DNA from: Fragilaria radians
Taxonomy: Eukaryota > Bacillariophyta > Fragilariophyceae > Fragilariales > Fragilariaceae
Assembly: GCA_900642245.1 (NCBI GenBank)
Contig: CAAAJI010000175.1
Span: 16,482-35,905 of the forward strand
Reading direction: 5' to 3'
DNA: 19,424 nucleotides
Part shown: positions 10,001-19,424 of the stretch, in pieces
Numbering within the stretch: the first letter of the stretch is position 1
Layout of the letters: each line of letters starts with the position of its first letter
Made by a program: the position numbers and the translations under genes
Notes under the pieces: generated by a model
The model's input: only the letters and a program-made list of their open reading frames with translations
Databases searched by the model: none
Told to the model about the DNA's origin: nothing

Positions 10001-13000
10001 GTTATATTTGGTGAAAAGGATATTACTTACTTTATCTGTCCAGCCAGTAGTCGGCTTTCCACTATCGCAACATGCGGCGGAGGCAACTTGAGTTAACGGA
10101 TCTGCACAAATTGTATGCCACCATTCCTTTCGTCGAACGACCATTTTCGGATTCCTATAAAAAGCTCTAAAGACACAAGGTGGTCGCGTATACTCATAGA
10201 AAACACCAGAAGTCACCTCTACAACTCTTAATGTGTCAACCGAACATTCAGTCCCTGTACATACTAGAGCAGTGTCTAGAACGACCATAGATTTAAAGTT
10301 GCACCTTGAAGGATCCTCTGAACCGCAAAGCTTCGCAAAGAGACTTTTAGCGCCAGCGTTCTGAAGCTTCACTCTCTTTACCAGACGATCAGATTTCCAC
10401 ACATCAGGGTCTGTCACGAAACTGGGACTCGAGCTGCTTCCTAGGAGCCGATAAGTTGCACCAACCTTGAGAAAGTGCTGCTTAGGAAGATCTGAGCATA
10501 AAGGCATACCGTCACCAATGTATCTACGATTTAGACCCATTTTGGGGAAAGCATCGCGAAACTCCATATCGATACGCATCGGATCTACTCGATTATTCCT
10601 ATACAGGTTTTCAATATTTCCTCGTACTACGCGATTTACAAAACCAGTCCAAACACGAGCATATTCAACAATGTCTTCGTTTGAATAGACTGGTAAAGGA
10701 TTTTTCTTGCTGTCTAACTTTTGACTTCCATCTTGATTTAGCTGAAACATACCAACTGTGAAAAGTTGCATAATTTCCCTAGCATAGTTTTCATCGGCGT
10801 ATTCTACATTACCAGATAGTTGCCATGTGTATGCTGTTGACCGAGATCCGTAGTAAGTGAGCATTTCTGCCATGATTCCGCTGTAAGAAACTTCCTTCAA
10901 AATATTGAGATAGTTGCCAAATGCATTACGAACAAAAATGTCATAAAAAGTAACGAAGGCTTCTGTAATGTATTCTCCATCTGAAACTGCTTTTGGGGTG
11001 ACAACAAGGATCTGTGATAGAGCCCAAGCAACGCGCTGCCTTAACTGATCTTTACCACTAAGTGCTGCTTCTGTCCAAACGATCCTTTTCTGCTTGATAA
11101 ACTCAACTTCTCCAGTAGAAAGAAAATCCACATTTCTTGAGTCAAATGCGCCACGTCCAACACTACCACCTAACCCTAAGTCGTTCGCTACCTCGTAAGG
11201 GCTTCCACAGACAAGAATTCCTTTTGAATCAGTATATTGTATAGATTCAGGAGTGAAGCCAAAATAGTCATTTAGCTCTTCTGATCGTAAATCATTCGGA
11301 AGTGAATAATAATGAACAAAGTCACCAAGTCTACCAACAAATCCAAAACCTTCTTTCTGAGTCGCCCACTGGGACATGGTGTGCCACGAAGGGAAGCTCA
11401 AAACCGTTTTCCCATCACGAGCAGGTTCCTTTATGGGGTTTCGATTTATTGAATTCCCAGGATGGGCACCCATTCTTGTCCAGACTGTCATGTCATAAAC
11501 GTTGAGATGGTCAGGATGAACGTTCTTCCAGCACTGTTTCCCGTCTCTATCTTGCACTTCAAAGCCTATAAGCTGAAAGATAGGTGCAGGACATCGTGTT
11601 TCATGCCAATTCCACACATCGCGCATTATGGGGTTGCTGTCCTCTGTGTAGAACAATAAGGTGGAAAAGATTTCTTGAATAGTCTTATCTAGTTTGGAAG
11701 CTGCACCTGTACATTTTATGGGGAGCCATCGCGACGAAGTACGTTCACATGGAAAGCCGACAGACCCGTCTTCTTCAAATCGGAGTGCGTCAACAGCATA
11801 GAGGTAACGTGTTCCTTCAGTGCCTCCCCCAGTTATGTCGTAAATACCTCGAATACTTTCCGAGTTTACTGGGACGTAGAAATTCGGTCGGTTTTCACCA
11901 CCTAACGGATCGTAGCTTTCGGCGCTACAAGCTGTAGCTTCCTTACTATAAATACATTTATCTTCATTCAAAAAAGTCCGTGGTGCATTAGAGCAGATCA
12001 AAGTACGGTCATTATGAACAACGTTGTACGTTTCTCGAGCGACCTTTCCTCCACCGTCAGGCGCAGGAGCTTCAATTGTATTGGATATGATTTCCTTGAA
12101 GTCGCAGGTATGGACGTATTGAGTTTACATTGATTCATTCATTTACAAAACATAAAAGACTTACGAAGTGAGGGTCATGTATCCAATAGTTGTTTTGATA
12201 TAACGCAAAAACTGGATTGATCGGATTACCAGGTTCTCCTATTGATTTACAAGCCTCAAGAGAAAGATCTTTTGTAAGGATGATCTCTTGTGTCTTAACG
12301 CTTCCGTTTTCGAAGTACCTATCATCTATTGGCTTGATGCTATCTGATGGCAACGTGATCAATAGATTAGGAGAAGCCCCAATAGTGCTGTCAAAACTGA
12401 TACCAGGATTACCACGCTTTCCATTGAAAGTGACATCATGAATTTCAAATTCAGCGGGTAAGTACATTCGAAATGTACCTCCTAGTTCATCCACATAGAA
12501 AGCGCTATCAATAAGGTAGCTGTGCCAAAGAGAAGTGAGTAGTTTGCACCAACCATTAACCTCCATTTCTCCAATTCTTACCTTCCATCAGGCCAAGTTA
12601 CAGATGGATCCCAAGACTTGGATATCGGTCCATCCACTACTGTTCGAACAAAACCATCTACTTTCAAAACTCTTTTCTTTCCGACAGTTTCAATTTCCAA
12701 ATATTTTTCGTGGTCTTTGGAAGAGAAAGCATAAAGACGATATCGTGTTCCCTTTTGACATGGATGAGTGACGGCTCCGTTATGTGTTGCAGTTTCCATT
12801 TTCGCATTCAATTTCCTTCGAAACAAGGCTCGATGAGAAGTCACAGGCACATTCATCATTTGATTATTGATCCATCCAGCGAAAGCTCTGGGAAGGTTAT
12901 CAAGCTTAAATGTTGAAATCTCAGTGGCGGTTGGACCAAAGGTAGCTTGCTCTAAAAATCGTGCGACTTCGTCCATTCCAGGACGAAACATGATTGGGGC

Positions 13001-13507
13001 AAAAAATGTTGTCAGCTGAAACACGGAACCGGTTGGAAGTCTGGGAAGATTTACATCACATGAAGAGCCAGTACATTTCCAAGACAAATAAGAGAACTCT
13101 CCACTGGAGGCTTCCCAGATACGGCCAGCATATGATCGGGCAATAGGTTTAAAGCTTTTGCCATCTGGTGCAACTTGGACTAAGGTACATAAACGGTCTT
13201 TGAACGAAGGTACAGCAAAACTTATCTTTCCGGCATCAGAAAAGCTCAGTGATTCTTCATTTTCGGGGCACTGAAATGTTTTAGGAGCAATTGATTGCTT
13301 AGAAGCAAGGTAACGATTCGATGTCGCAAGAGGCAAGAATGCTGTGGCGTTGTCACTTTGATATTCCGAAGATCGATGGTTTACCAGTCCAAGCGGTTTA
13401 ATTGCTCCTTTGTTTGAAACAAAATATAAGGTGAAAACGAGACATACGGCTACAACGTTGATGATGATTGTAACTCGTAAAACATTCCATTGAATCATTG
13501 GAGACAT
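7057..13507 (-). CDS. giant type II membrane protein fusing DUF1800 and DUF1501 domains
   Basis: Four exons: 13507-12582, 12519-12165, 12094-10031 and 9948-7057, with GT-AG introns of 62, 70 and 82 nt. All junctions keep frame and give about 2,078 aa. A membrane helix at about 9-31 is followed by an extracytoplasmic Cys-rich region. DUF1800 starts at about 177 (VARFLEQATFGPTATEI). Its core is at about 773-912 (DQLRQRVAWALSQI, NAFGNYLNIL, DENYAREIMQLFTVGMF, YARVWTGF), and its C-terminal part at about 1361-1631 (TAPFLSIRFAQRF, NPSPGFVKRI, PNVFSFFLPEYKPPG, VAPEGQ). DUF1501 spans about 1656-2066: LLDGGMDSYNMLVP, LSLSGWDHHGK (about 1928-1938), ITSDFSRT, GSDHAWGGHYFMMGG and GRGRLIPTLS. DUF1501 belongs to the alkaline-phosphatase-like clan and is usually a Tat-exported bacterial protein encoded beside DUF1800. 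Function is unknown. Two large insertions make the DUF1800 part about three times its usual length. Confidence 0.9.
9212..10639 (-). other. second large Cys-rich insertion in DUF1800
   Basis: Protein residues about 913-1360 lie between YARVWTGF (end of the DUF1800 core) and TAPFLSIRFAQRF (start of its C-terminal part). The block carries many Cys residues (CADPLTQVASAACC, CNKQLCNRWPRPEC, CENNAYFW, CKRISSCSISVDDTCVC), aromatic-rich patches such as EWWHTIC and YWGERITFA, and is crossed by the third intron (10030-9949). It looks like one or more disulfide-stabilised extracellular modules. I cannot assign a family. Confidence 0.5.
10896..12660 (-). other. first large insertion in DUF1800, with a cytochrome-b5-like segment
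   Basis: Protein residues about 231-770 separate the DUF1800 opening motif (ATFGPT) from its helical core; bacterial members have only a short spacer. Within it, residues about 613-703 (coded near 11540-11270) read CWKNVHPDHLNVYDMTVW, then AHPGN, a Gly/Pro-rich stretch, SWHTMSQW, and FVGRLGDFVHYYSLP. The order 'W-V-x-VYDxTxW-x-HPGx' is that of cytochrome b5, whose first haem ligand is the His of HPGG. A second His is available in SWH. A preceding block has Cys-rich CSNAPRTFLNEDKC. The haem assignment is inference; the coordinates are approximate and include an intron. Confidence 0.45.
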
Positions 13508-14199
13508 GATTTAACGATTGAGAAATCAATAGCTTGGTGGTATTACCCGACAATCACTTCGATTGTAAAGTGCAACAAAATTGAACACACTAAAAAGATA
13601 GCAGTCGTGTTTAATGTGACTAAAATTCCTCAATTCGCAGAAGACGCATCAAAAGAAATGCATAGGGGTAATTACACTTAGGGTATGCACCGAAAGGTTT
13701 AAGGAGAGTGAATTCTTGAATGTTCAGGTTTATATTGTTGGTGGAAAAAATCTGCCTTTCTTAATAAATGCATCTTACCTCTCACACATCAGAAATGCTG
13801 TACTGTCAAGAAGCTAGTCCACTAACCAGATGCCCTTTTTAAAGGAAGTCAAGATTCTATTTTGCTTTATGTGATTTCTTGGTTGAGTCTTTTCCATCAT
13901 TGGCGTGCTAAGATTTTTTCAGCCATGCTGCTTTTCAAGCGCCTCTGGGATGCTCATGAAATCTAGAAACTGATAATCATGATAAAGATATTGTTATTGG
14001 TACCATGATTTACACTCTGAGACTGATTATAGGGGAACACCTAAGCCTTTGAATCATGATGGTGATGTATTGAATAGTCTGCATTGTCTGTTTTGACTAT
14101 ATTGGAAGATTATCTTGCTAAACATCCAATATAGGCTTAATACTAGTTATCAACTTTGCTCAAATATGTTACCTTGTTTCATACTTTCTTTCACTGGTA
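13508..14199. other. intergenic region upstream of the DUF1800-DUF1501 gene
   Basis: About 690 bp between two minus-strand genes, carrying the promoter and 5' UTR of the DUF1800-DUF1501 gene and the 3' UTR of the methyltransferase gene. The region around 13900-14130 is slightly richer in coding-like triplets, but every frame is interrupted by stops. I see no identifiable element. Confidence 0.35.
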
Positions 14200-15466
14200 T
14201 CAATTTTCTGACTTTTTGTTTTTCCCAAGGAGACCAAGGCCTATCATCTCCTCATCGGCATTTCGCTGTTTGACCTTGGGCTTCACGTGCTCAAACCACT
14301 GCTTTTCGTGTATGGGATCCAGGGAAAGAGCGCGGAAGTTCTCTGGCAGCACTGATTCTAACTTGGCGCACGGTTGATTACCAGTTCCACATTCCCGATG
14401 GACAATTTCCCCACCTGTACTAGGTACAAAACATCCAGGCTCTGCCATAAGATGAGCATGTTGTGGAAGCGCTGCCACGGCAGGATTAATGAATACCTGC
14501 ATTGTCAACCAGACATGTTGCGCATTCAATTTGATGCCATTCGGTGCAATATTAGTGAACTTTTCACCTTTGGCAATTTCTCTCACCTTTTTAGTTAGAC
14601 CAGGAGAATGTATAAATCCAAACATTGTCATTTTTTCGATCCAGAACTCATCGTTGTGAACTTCTACATGATGATGTCCTCCCCAGAGAGAATGAGATAC
14701 AAATATTAAAGCAGATTTTCGAAATGCTGTCAAGTAGTTGTGCTGAAAGTTTCTGCCGACCTGACATAAATCATTTTTGCAGACAAGAGATGTAAGGATT
14801 TACCATGGAGTCAAAAGGCATTGAATAATGAAATTGAAAACATACATGTTCCAAAAATTCTACACACCATACAGCATCAAATGTTTTCTCTGGCCACCAG
14901 GGACCTCGAGAAAAGTCATGCTCCACAATTCGTGTCGTATCCGGAATGACCGTATTTTCGAAGGCATCATGAGAGCCTTCGACGCAAAGAACATCAACCC
15001 CATGAAAGTGAAACCAGCTTGTACTAAAGCCACGTCCACATCCGACGTCAAGAACTGAGTGAACACCGATGTAGGAAACCATCCACTTCCATACTGCAGG
15101 ACTAATTCCATGATGATCCATATCTGTGAAACCGCCTAAATGGGCCTTATCACCCTTTCCACCGTATTGTTGTTCCGATTGTACTGATTCTGTGGCGATT
15201 CTCACCGATGGAAGAGCGACAGCCTTCCCCTTTGGAGGAGATAGTGCATTTTCTAAGGATATTTCAGGTGGTAGGGTGTCTATCGTCCGAAAGGCATCAG
15301 TAGATTCATTTGATCGTGAGGAAAGTTGATAGACTAGGAAATTTGATAATAGCAATATCCAAATAGACACACTGCAACTTGAATCTTGGTTTCTGGTCTT
15401 CAGCGTAAGCGCCATAGCGGTTCGTCTGAGGGAAGAAAACGTAGAGGGTGTAGAATCATAAAACAA
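14200..15466 (-). CDS. membrane-anchored class I SAM-dependent methyltransferase
   Basis: Two exons, 15466-14846 and 14760-14200, separated by an 85-nt intron (gtatgt...gtcag). The junction is in phase 0 and restores FLEH-VGRNFQHNYL, giving 393 aa. A single hydrophobic segment at about residues 33-48 anchors the protein, with the catalytic domain probably in the lumen. The Rossmann methyltransferase signature is clear: motif I VLDVGCGRGFS (138-148), an acidic residue ending strand 2 (CVEG, E163), HDF (183-185), and the motif IV strand FDAVWCVEFLEHV (196-208). The second exon carries the rest of the domain (LIFVSHSLWGGHHHVEVH) and a basic tail. The first ATG is used; Met18 is an alternative. 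The methyl acceptor is unknown. A secretory-pathway role, for example on glycans or small molecules, is inference. Confidence 0.87.
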
Positions 15467-17158
15467 TTTTCAACATAGATAGATATTCGAATCTTTTTGA
15501 CTCTTGTTTACAACATTTTTTTCAATTCGACCATACTCGTGTTAAAAAAAAAGTGGGAGGGTTCAGATCGATACATCCTTATCTTTGTGACAACGTATCC
15601 AGGAGCCTCAGTTCACAACCTCTTCTTGACATATATGTATATAATTTTAATTAGCTCCAGGTAAAAATGGATCAATTTGATTTATAAGGCCACAATTCTA
15701 GAATTCAAAATTCCACTTTTGGTATTATAGATAACATGTGGATACCTAATTGCACAACCATGGCATATGATGCCAAACAAGCCAGATTTTTTGAAGTACA
15801 TTATCCTTCCTTTCTATTTGTTAAGCGTTGAAAATGTTATAGTATATTTTTGTTACCGACCTAGAGAACCAAGCTTTGAAAGACGTTGACATGACAATGT
15901 GTGTGGAGCAAAGATACTAATACATAAGTGACAGGAGGAATCAATTACAGTTAACAGGCTATGGGGGTGAAAGCTTAAAAAAAATATAACATGAAGTATA
16001 GTTTAAGGTAATTTGGAAATGCATATGTCAAATCTTTACAAATGCTTTAATGCCTTCCATGAACCCCAAATACATTGGATAATCTCAGTTTTAATAAAGT
16101 AAGGCAATTGACAGGCTTGAGAAGTGAAAGTAGAATGTTTCAACCTTTGCTTCTTATGTCTAGTCCCATCTTGGTAATTCTAATTGAATTTTGTGTACAA
16201 CACATTTTCTTGGGTGCAGTGAATAAGTATGTATCTGCGCTAGTAATCCATAACATTTTGATTGAGAAATTCATATTTTAGATTAAATCACAAAAACAAC
16301 GTTTGTTTCAAAAATGCTAGAATACTCATGAAATTCCTGAATAGATCAAGATATTATACCTTGGAAATTGGATAGTTACTGTATCCTAATTCATAGAGAA
16401 GTCACTTCACTTCTTTGAAATCATCTTCAGATCATCAATTCATACCTGAATGAGGCATTTGAAACAATACTCATCTTTCAGAGAATTTAAAATTTACTTC
16501 ATATTTTCAAGGAAGAAAAAGCTAAAAAGAGCCCACTTTAAAGCATTCTGCCTATTGAAGTTATCATCGACATTATATTTTAAGAATGTTATTGCTTCAG
16601 CAATTTCAGAAAACCAAGCGCATGAGTATTGACAGCTTTCAACGAGTATGGATTAAGTATAGACTTCTTAGGTCCATCTTTAAATCTAATTGATGATCCT
16701 ATAAAATCATTTATTTATTTTTGGAGTAGGTTTCAATGTTCATTTTTTGTTCCTCTATCTTGAAGATGGTGCATGCATTTCTGTATTTCTACTTCATTTA
16801 AGATTTTAGGCATAAACTTTGAACTTAGAATATGTGTGGCACATTATGATTTTTCCACTAGAGTCTTACCCAAACAAGCCTTAAGTAGCGTTTCAAGATT
16901 TTGTAGCGTTCCTCTATCCCTCATTGGAAGGGTGCATTGCCACAAAGTTTTTGGATGTTGTAAGTCTGAAGTCGAGAAATATTGATTTAAAGTTATGGTA
17001 GATTAACCATTTCTTTACGCCTTACGCGTGATTGCTTTATCAGACAGATATATTATAGGAAACTATAAATGAAGCAATCTGCCTGTTGATAAAAACCTAT
17101 TGTAGTACATTACTTCATTCCTTAGATAGCTTTAAAAATAACGATCTATACTGCATTT
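15467..17158. other. long AT-rich intergenic region
   Basis: About 1.7 kb between two minus-strand genes with no gene I can support. Frames of 60-70 codons (16075-16281, 16450-16632, 16773-16985) are AT-driven and lack protein features. There are homopolymer A runs near 15544-15552 and 15977-15985. At about 17028-17098 two short motifs (attgctttatcagacag and agcaatctgcctgttgata) are partly complementary, but their order does not give a clean hairpin. It includes the promoter region of the methyltransferase gene. Confidence 0.4.
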
Positions 17159-17811
17159 TTACATCGTTAGGGATACGCCATCAGCCTTGAATGAAACGCT
17201 GGAGACTGCCCCTCCTGAAGCTTTAAAGTCTGCCCAGAGATTGTAATGCGATTGTTGCTTGTGAAAGTCAACCGCGGCTGAATTTGCATAGACCTCATAA
17301 AACCAAAATTGATTAGGATTGTCTTGCGAGCGAAGTACATCTGGAAATAGAGTACAGAGAAAAAAAGATGAAAAAGAAGGAAGAGTATAGCAGCGTTTAG
17401 TTGTGGTACTACTGCGTACATAAACAGCCACACGATGCATGAGAATTCAAATTTGGAGTCGAAAAATTGCTCCTGATAACCGACATAAATCCCTTTATAT
17501 ATATATCAAGAAAGTTGCGCATAACCGGCACAACGATGACATTCATCAAATCACATACCGAAACGAAGACATCCTGGTTCCATGCGTGACTTTGTAGCAT
17601 TCTCTTCGATTAGCTTTAAGAATTCGTCCATACGATCTGGTTGAATCTCAGCTTGAACAATGACTCCAAACGGTTTGGAAGAGAGTGATGATGACGATGA
17701 AGACATAAACGTTTGAGAGATACGAAACTTCTGAAATTGGACAAAGGCGGAAGAAGTACTGCCTCTAAGGGCGATGCTAGCGACTAAGGAAGATCTCCAG
17801 ATTAGGTTCAT
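17159..17811 (-). CDS. plastid-targeted ABM-domain (antibiotic biosynthesis monooxygenase-like) protein
   Basis: Two exons, 17811-17559 and 17340-17159, with a 218-nt GT-AG intron (gtatgtg...tatttccag). The split codon restores CLRF-D-VLRSQDNPN and gives 144 aa. The start at 17811 is preferred over the upstream in-frame ATG at 17931 because it begins a signal peptide (MNLIWRSSLVASIAL) ending STSSA-FVQ, close to the diatom plastid motif 'ASA-FAP'. A Ser-rich transit region follows. The domain itself (about 47-140) is the dimeric ferredoxin-like ABM fold: PFGVIVQAEIQPDRMDEFLKLI, EPGCLRFDVL, FWFYEVYANSAAVDFHKQQSHYNLW. Members include quinol and polyketide monooxygenases and small stress proteins, so catalytic activity is not certain. 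Confidence 0.87.
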
Positions 17812-18756
17812 ATTCAGAAGAATGTATCTAAATAAAAATTTGACATCACTCAAGTACTTGCGTGGGAAAGACACTGGTACTGTGTAGTCTAGTTTCAAAG
17901 ATCGAGTACGAACAGTGAGAGTCGAATGCAAGTATCATCTCCTCAATAACTTCAGAATGACACATTTAAATGTATCTTTAAGTTCGTGTTCTCTGCGCTG
18001 GAATTGATCTGAACAATAGAAGATAGTCTTGTCACTTCAGATTTGAAGCATTAATAGTGCTCATGATGATGCAATAACTCTCCTAACCTTATAAGTATTA
18101 ATTCCTTTTATTGGTGCTTAAAGGCATGGATGGTCTTTTCTGCTTTATCCATGAGCAGAACACTCCTAAACGTTGAACTTCTTGCTGTAGTAAAATTATA
18201 GCCCTCTAGGATTGGGGTTTGTGCTTTTGAGCATGACTTTGTTGCTCAAGTTGCCAATGAAATCCAGGACCATGCCATGGTTCCTGCACATTTTCATACT
18301 CCTTCTGTACAAAATAATGTATCTTCTGTTAAAAACTAAAACTATCTGATGTTAACTTTGGAAGAACTGTTTGATAATCTATCAATTAGGTCATAGTTAT
18401 ACAATTTTGTGAGATCTTGGGGCCTCTCAACTCTCAACATGGTGGGAAGGGACAACAAAAATCGCATTTTTGCGTGAATGGATTACAAACAACCGGAACC
18501 TTGCTTTCTCAGATCAGGCAATATTTCAGAACATTGTTTCAGATTACTCATGAAATGTGTCATTCCATGCCATTGAGAAACACAGCAGTTCTAATTCAAG
18601 AAATAATCAGTGGATGTGTAAAATCTTTGCGATGTCATGTGCTGCCTTACGAACCTTGAACAGTAACACAAGTACACTAAAGGTACAATGTATGAATAAA
18701 ACGTAACGCTTGGAACTTGTTTGTGTCCTCTCAACAAGGGCAACGAGAATCGATTC
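17812..18756. other. intergenic region between divergent ABM and MsrA genes
   Basis: About 945 bp holding the 5' regions of two divergent genes. Between about 18200 and 18560 one plus frame has two open blocks broken by stops. One begins IGVCAFEHDFVAQVANEI; the other begins DLGASQLSTWWEGTTK and ends at IVSDYS. The composition looks coding-like, suggesting a decayed gene or transposon piece, but I recognise no family. Confidence 0.35.
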
Positions 18757-19424
18757 ATGGCTATGACCTTTTCCCGTTGGATCATACTTACCATCTGGGG
18801 ATGCAAAATGTCTTGCGACGCTCTCCATACGCACCACTCCATTGCCAAGAAACAAGAAGTAATTATGAATGCCGCCATACAAAGCCATGATCCCATTGAT
18901 GACTCCTGTGGGAACGAAAGAATTCCCATATGCCCACTTATTCCTACAACGCCTTCTTTTGATGTGGGTAGAAGAATTACTTCCACGTGTGTACTGGCCA
19001 TGGGATGATTTTGGAGTCCACAATTACATTTTTCCGAGATGGATGGCATCCTCCGAACTGTTGTGGGTTACTCTGGTGGGGTTGAGCCCAATCCCTGCTA
19101 TCACAAAATATTGGATTCGACAGAAGCTATCCTCCTGGAATACGATCCAAGCATTGTTTCCTATGGTGATATATTGACAGTGGTATGTAAAATATGATTA
19201 TCGTATTGCAACTTGTAATGACATGTGATCTCATAGGAAACCGTAAAAGTGGGCTACGAACTTCGCGTTTTTTCGATCTCCGCCAAGGAAACGTCAGTAC
19301 CGACACATCTTGTTCGTGCAGTCTGAGGAAGAAAAGAGAATAGCCTCTGAAAAAATCCGTCAATTGGAAGAAACGTCTCCAGTCTATGTTAGCATTGAAG
19401 CTGTAGCAAACTTTTACCGAGCTG
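18757..19424 (+). CDS. msrA: methionine sulfoxide reductase A, probable selenoprotein (3' end outside window)
   Basis: Exons 18757-19182 and 19250 to the edge, with a 67-nt intron (gtatgt...gtaaaag) in phase 0. The family is clear: VLAMG-[TGA]-FWSPQLHFSEMDGIL, TVVGYSGGVEPNPCYHKI, STEAILLEYDPSIVSYGDIL, then KRQYRHILFVQSEEEKRI and a final FYRA cut by the edge. MsrA reduces methionine-S-sulfoxide in proteins using the Cys of GCFW. Here that codon is TGA (19006-19008, residue 84), with coding sequence open on both sides, so selenocysteine is the best reading. The Phe-Trp of the methyl pocket and the Glu of STEA are kept. The chosen start gives a signal-peptide-like N-terminus (MAMTFSRWIILTIWGC), but the 5' end is uncertain. 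A 3' splice site near 18970 could instead join an upstream exon. The required SECIS element would lie beyond the window. Confidence 0.84.
19006..19008 (+). other. in-frame TGA at the MsrA catalytic position (putative selenocysteine codon)
   Basis: The TGA falls exactly where MsrA has the nucleophilic Cys (G-C-F-W). Frame 1 is open from 18721 up to it and from it to the splice donor at 19183, and homology continues on both sides without a gap. Confidence 0.82.

Noticed and set aside
17028..17098. Possible inverted repeat or hairpin
   Set aside because: The complementary words are in an order that does not allow a continuous stem.
19006..19008. Reading the TGA as a true stop that makes MsrA a pseudogene
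   Set aside because: The codon is exactly at the catalytic Cys/Sec position, and the rest of the gene, including a clean intron, is intact. Selenocysteine is the simpler explanation, though the SECIS element cannot be seen here.
18591..19049. Minus-strand frames of 138-152 codons
   Set aside because: The plus strand carries recognisable MsrA over the right part, and neither minus frame resembles a known family. Kept only as a low-interest observation.
1..19424. CRISPR array, bacterial operon or prophage
   Set aside because: No regularly spaced direct repeats, no ribosome-binding-site-led gene strings, and spliced introns show the DNA is eukaryotic.

Overview
The window looks like nuclear DNA of a stramenopile alga, most probably a diatom. 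It has compact genes with few short GT-AG introns (about 60-220 nt), AT-rich spacers, and two precursors with signal peptides ending in plastid-import motifs of the diatom 'ASA-F' type. It also holds an eroded Ty1/copia remnant, a eukaryotic single-chain version of a bacterial gene pair, and a probable selenoprotein. The species cannot be named from the sequence.

Layout, left to right. (1) 274-3525: two single-exon, membrane-anchored glycosyltransferases that are paralogues arranged head to head across a 360-bp spacer. (2) 4520-5626, minus strand: a stand-alone Lon N-terminal (substrate-binding) domain protein with a plastid-type leader. (3) About 6082-6600: a frameshifted remnant of a copia polyprotein covering the end of reverse transcriptase and RNase H. 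(4) 7057-13507, minus strand: a four-exon gene for a protein of about 2,078 residues. It is a type II membrane protein carrying a hugely expanded DUF1800 domain followed by a complete DUF1501 domain, two families that bacteria usually encode as neighbouring genes. A cytochrome-b5-like segment and Cys-rich blocks are inserted in the DUF1800 part. (5) 14200-15466, minus strand: a two-exon, membrane-anchored SAM methyltransferase. (6) 17159-17811, minus strand: a two-exon, plastid-targeted ABM-type (antibiotic biosynthesis monooxygenase fold) protein. (7) 18757 to the right edge, plus strand: a methionine sulfoxide reductase A whose catalytic Cys codon is TGA, so probably a selenoprotein with a signal peptide. 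It runs off the window, so its SECIS element would lie outside.

How they fit together. This is an ordinary eukaryotic neighbourhood with no operon. A theme of secretory-pathway or plastid-targeted proteins is visible (two glycosyltransferases, a methyltransferase, the DUF1800-DUF1501 protein, Lon-N, ABM and MsrA), but no shared pathway is demonstrated. The most notable items are the in-frame TGA in MsrA and the DUF1800-DUF1501 fusion.
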